A stretch of 64,000 bases of DNA from Chryseobacterium sp. LJ668 (GTDB taxonomy: Bacteria > Bacteroidota > Bacteroidia > Flavobacteriales > Weeksellaceae): positions 806,001 through 870,000 of the forward strand of contig NZ_CP080443.1 in the NCBI RefSeq assembly GCF_019613955.1, in the 5' to 3' direction. The notes under the pieces were generated by a model that was not told where the DNA came from, made no database searches, and saw nothing but the letters and a program-made list of their open reading frames with translations. Position 1 is the stretch's first letter; every line of letters starts with the position of its first letter. Positions 62,426 to 64,000 of the stretch are shown piece by piece. A program made the position numbers and the translations under genes.

Positions 62426-62444
62426 TTTCACTTAAAATAAATTG

Positions 62445-62482
62445 ACGCCAGACCGCACAACGTGTTTTGTATGGTTTGGCGT
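62445..62482 (+). other. Hairpin between the nucleotidyltransferase and DUF4292 genes
   Basis: ACGCCAGACC (62445-62454) pairs with GGTTTGGCGT (62473-62482) with one G-U pair, and ACAA pairs with TTGT inside. There is no T tract afterwards (TAATATTG), so it is a weak terminator candidate, a processing site or a dispersed repeat. Confidence 0.5.
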
Positions 62483-62513
62483 TAATATTGTACCCTATTG
62501 ATTTAAAAAATAT

Positions 62514-63359
62514 ATGAAAAAGTGGATCACGTTATTGCTGGCAACACTGGTTATACTTTCTTGTAAAACCAGAAAAAATGCTGTGCAGAACCCCTCTGAA
62601 AATGACAGTATTCAGGTTGTAAATTCAGATAATAAAAAACCGATAGATGCCGGCAAAAATATATCCGACCGATTGACTTTTTACGAAAGTATTTATATCC
62701 ATCCGAAATTTGAGCAGATTAAGATCAACAGCAAAATTACGGCTGATAATATAAGGGTAAGTCCGTTAGATGCGACGATTTATATTGAAAGTGATAAAAA
62801 AATATGGTCAAATATTAATTTTCTTTTTTTTAATGCGGCCAGAGCAATTATTACTCCTGACGGCATTAAGGCAGTTGACAAATACAATAAAAATTATATT
62901 GATTCTGATTTTGAATATTTAAATAATTTACTGAATATCAATTTCATAGATTACAAAACTTTAGAAAAAATTCTTTTAGGAAGAACATTTTTAGTGGTAA
63001 GTGACAGGAATTCGAAAATCACGAAAAACATGCAGGGATACCAGCTTGAATCAATCGTCAATCAGAAAATTGTGACCAATGATCAGGAACGTGAGTATAA
63101 AATCACTATGCACTATTCCAACGATTATGATTTAATTTACGTTAAATTACAGGATGTGAAATCCGATGACGCAGTTGAAATCGTATATGATCAATGGGAG
63201 AGCTTTGAAAATAATCTCAGATTGCCGCAAAGTGTTAAAATAATTATAAAAGGTTCAAAAACAAGCCAGATTCTATTAGAAAATACGAAATTTGGCTTCA
63301 CTAGGATGGAAACACCGTATTCAGTTCCAACCAATTATAAGAAAATTGAGATTCAATGA
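62514..63359 (+). CDS. DUF4292 lipoprotein
   Basis: The 281-residue protein has a lipoprotein signal ending VILSC. The mature body matches the DUF4292 family of Bacteroidota (a LolA/LolB-like beta-barrel half, with FEQIKINSKIT, FNAARAIITPDGIKAVDKYNKNYI in parts, FTRMETPYSVPTNYKKIEI). A role in outer-membrane lipoprotein or lipid handling is inferred from that resemblance. Its stop overlaps the start of the EnvC-like gene (ATGA). Confidence 0.85.
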   Translation: MKKWITLLLATLVILSCKTRKNAVQNPSENDSIQVVNSDNKKPIDAGKNISDRLTFYESIYIHPKFEQIKINSKITADNIRVSPLDATIYIESDKKIWSNINFLFFNAARAIITPDGIKAVDKYNKNYIDSDFEYLNNLLNINFIDYKTLEKILLGRTFLVVSDRNSKITKNMQGYQLESIVNQKIVTNDQEREYKITMHYSNDYDLIYVKLQDVKSDDAVEIVYDQWESFENNLRLPQSVKIIIKGSKTSQILLENTKFGFTRMETPYSVPTNYKKIEIQ

Positions 63360-64000
63360 TTAAAAAATTTAGCTTTTTAATAGGAATTTTGCTGTTCACG
63401 CTGCACTTTGGGCAAAAAAAAGAACAGTTACAGCAACAAAATGCCGAGCTTAAAAAACAAATTGCAAAAATAAATTCTGAGTTGGCGAAGACGAGAAACG
63501 ATTCTAAACTTTCGATTTCGTATCTTACAAGTGTTAACCAAAAATTAGCTCTGAGAGAAAAGGTTTATAATAATACTCAAAAGGAGAAGAGATTTATAGA
63601 AGATGAGATTTATCTCCGTCAGCTCGAAATCAACAGGCAAAATCGTGAGTTAGCCGTTTTAAGAAAGAATTATGCACATGTTCTTGTTAACGCATATAAA
63701 AATAAAGGAGTTCAGAATAAAGTGACATTTATTCTCTCTTCAAAAGGTTTTGGAGAAGCATTAAGAAGAGTGCAATATCTAAAGCAGTATTCTGATTATC
63801 AGGACAAAAAAGCAGCAGAAATCACTAATGCTGCGGTTGAATTAAAAAGATCTGTAGAAAAGAAACGAAAATCTGCTGTTGAGAAAGAAAATTTATTGGT
63901 CAATCAGCAGAAAGATCTGACAACAATCAGTGCCGAGCGGAAGCAGAAAGAGCAGTTAGTCAATGATTTTAAAAAGAATGAAACTAAACTTGCCGGAGAA
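63356..64000 (+). CDS. EnvC/M23-type murein hydrolase activator, N-terminal part
   Basis: The 215 codons present start with a signal peptide ending LHFGQ and then form a long coiled coil (about 20-110 and 135-215) with the EnvC-like VLVNAYKNKGVQNKVTFILSS segment between. The gene runs off the window. The C-terminal LytM/M23 domain of EnvC activates or cleaves peptidoglycan amidases during division. The start overlaps the DUF4292 stop by 4 bases. Confidence 0.87.
   Translation, partial: MIKKFSFLIGILLFTLHFGQKKEQLQQQNAELKKQIAKINSELAKTRNDSKLSISYLTSVNQKLALREKVYNNTQKEKRFIEDEIYLRQLEINRQNRELAVLRKNYAHVLVNAYKNKGVQNKVTFILSSKGFGEALRRVQYLKQYSDYQDKKAAEITNAAVELKRSVEKKRKSAVEKENLLVNQQKDLTTISAERKQKEQLVNDFKKNETKLAGE

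Overview
The window is a chromosomal segment of a low-GC (visibly AT-rich) Gram-negative bacterium of the Bacteroidota. It is most likely a Chryseobacterium-like member of the Flavobacteriia (Weeksellaceae). The evidence is: type IX secretion genes and cargo (the start of sprA, a T9SS type A C-terminal domain), many lipoproteins, SusD-free periplasmic glycoside hydrolase GH92, promoters of the Bacteroidota form TTTG / TAnnTTTG, weak ribosome binding sites, and flavobacterial families such as DUF3810, DUF4292, DUF1573 and PID-CTERM. Genus is inferred from gene content and style, not from a marker comparison.

Layout. 1-4.7 kb (minus): sprA (cut by the window edge) behind ruvA, then maeB in an operon with a BadF-type sugar kinase. 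4.9-9.0 kb (plus): GtrA-like protein, PlsC-like acyltransferase, an FHS-type sugar transporter overlapping a DUF3810 membrane metalloprotease-like gene. 9.0-9.6 kb: non-coding stretch with tRNA-Met and a possible small transcription unit. 9.6-15.4 kb (minus): TlpA-like thioredoxin, PID-CTERM mini-protein, T9SS cargo, clpX, HIT protein, greA. 15.4-17.5 kb (plus): lipoprotein, dtd, surface protein. 17.5-23.8 kb (minus): lipoproteins, a DUF4153 protein, a Coq4-like protein, small membrane proteins, a phosphoesterase and a winged-helix regulator. Two near-identical 17-bp palindromes lie in the promoter regions of this last block. 23.8-28.6 kb: AprA-like methyltransferase, lipoprotein, enoyl-CoA hydratase family protein, SMUG2-like glycosylase, SUKH protein.

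28.8-41.7 kb (minus) is the main metabolic unit: a phenylacetate (paa) catabolic operon in the order tetR, paaE, paaA, lipoprotein, paaB, paaC, paaD, paaG, paaH, paaI, paaJ, paaY, REP-associated transposase, paaZ. PaaABCE (with PaaD) epoxidise phenylacetyl-CoA, PaaG isomerises to the oxepin, PaaZ opens and oxidises it, and PaaJ, PaaH and enoyl-CoA hydratase steps do the beta-oxidation; PaaI and PaaY are salvage thioesterases. No phenylacetate-CoA ligase (paaK) or clear paaF is in the operon. A consensus promoter and a TetR-like palindrome precede paaE. Every long junction in this operon carries a palindromic or repeated non-coding element. PaaZ has an extra DinB/DUF1569-like C-terminal domain.

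41.9-64 kb: three tandem paralogous secreted proteins, clpB, FKBP isomerase, M1 peptidase, EEP phosphatase, DECR-like SDR, DUF1573 protein, a histidine kinase/response regulator pair, GH92 mannosidase, divergent hxlR/azoreductase, dihydroorotase, and an envelope operon (flippase, nucleotidyltransferase, DUF4292 lipoprotein, EnvC-like protein running off the end).
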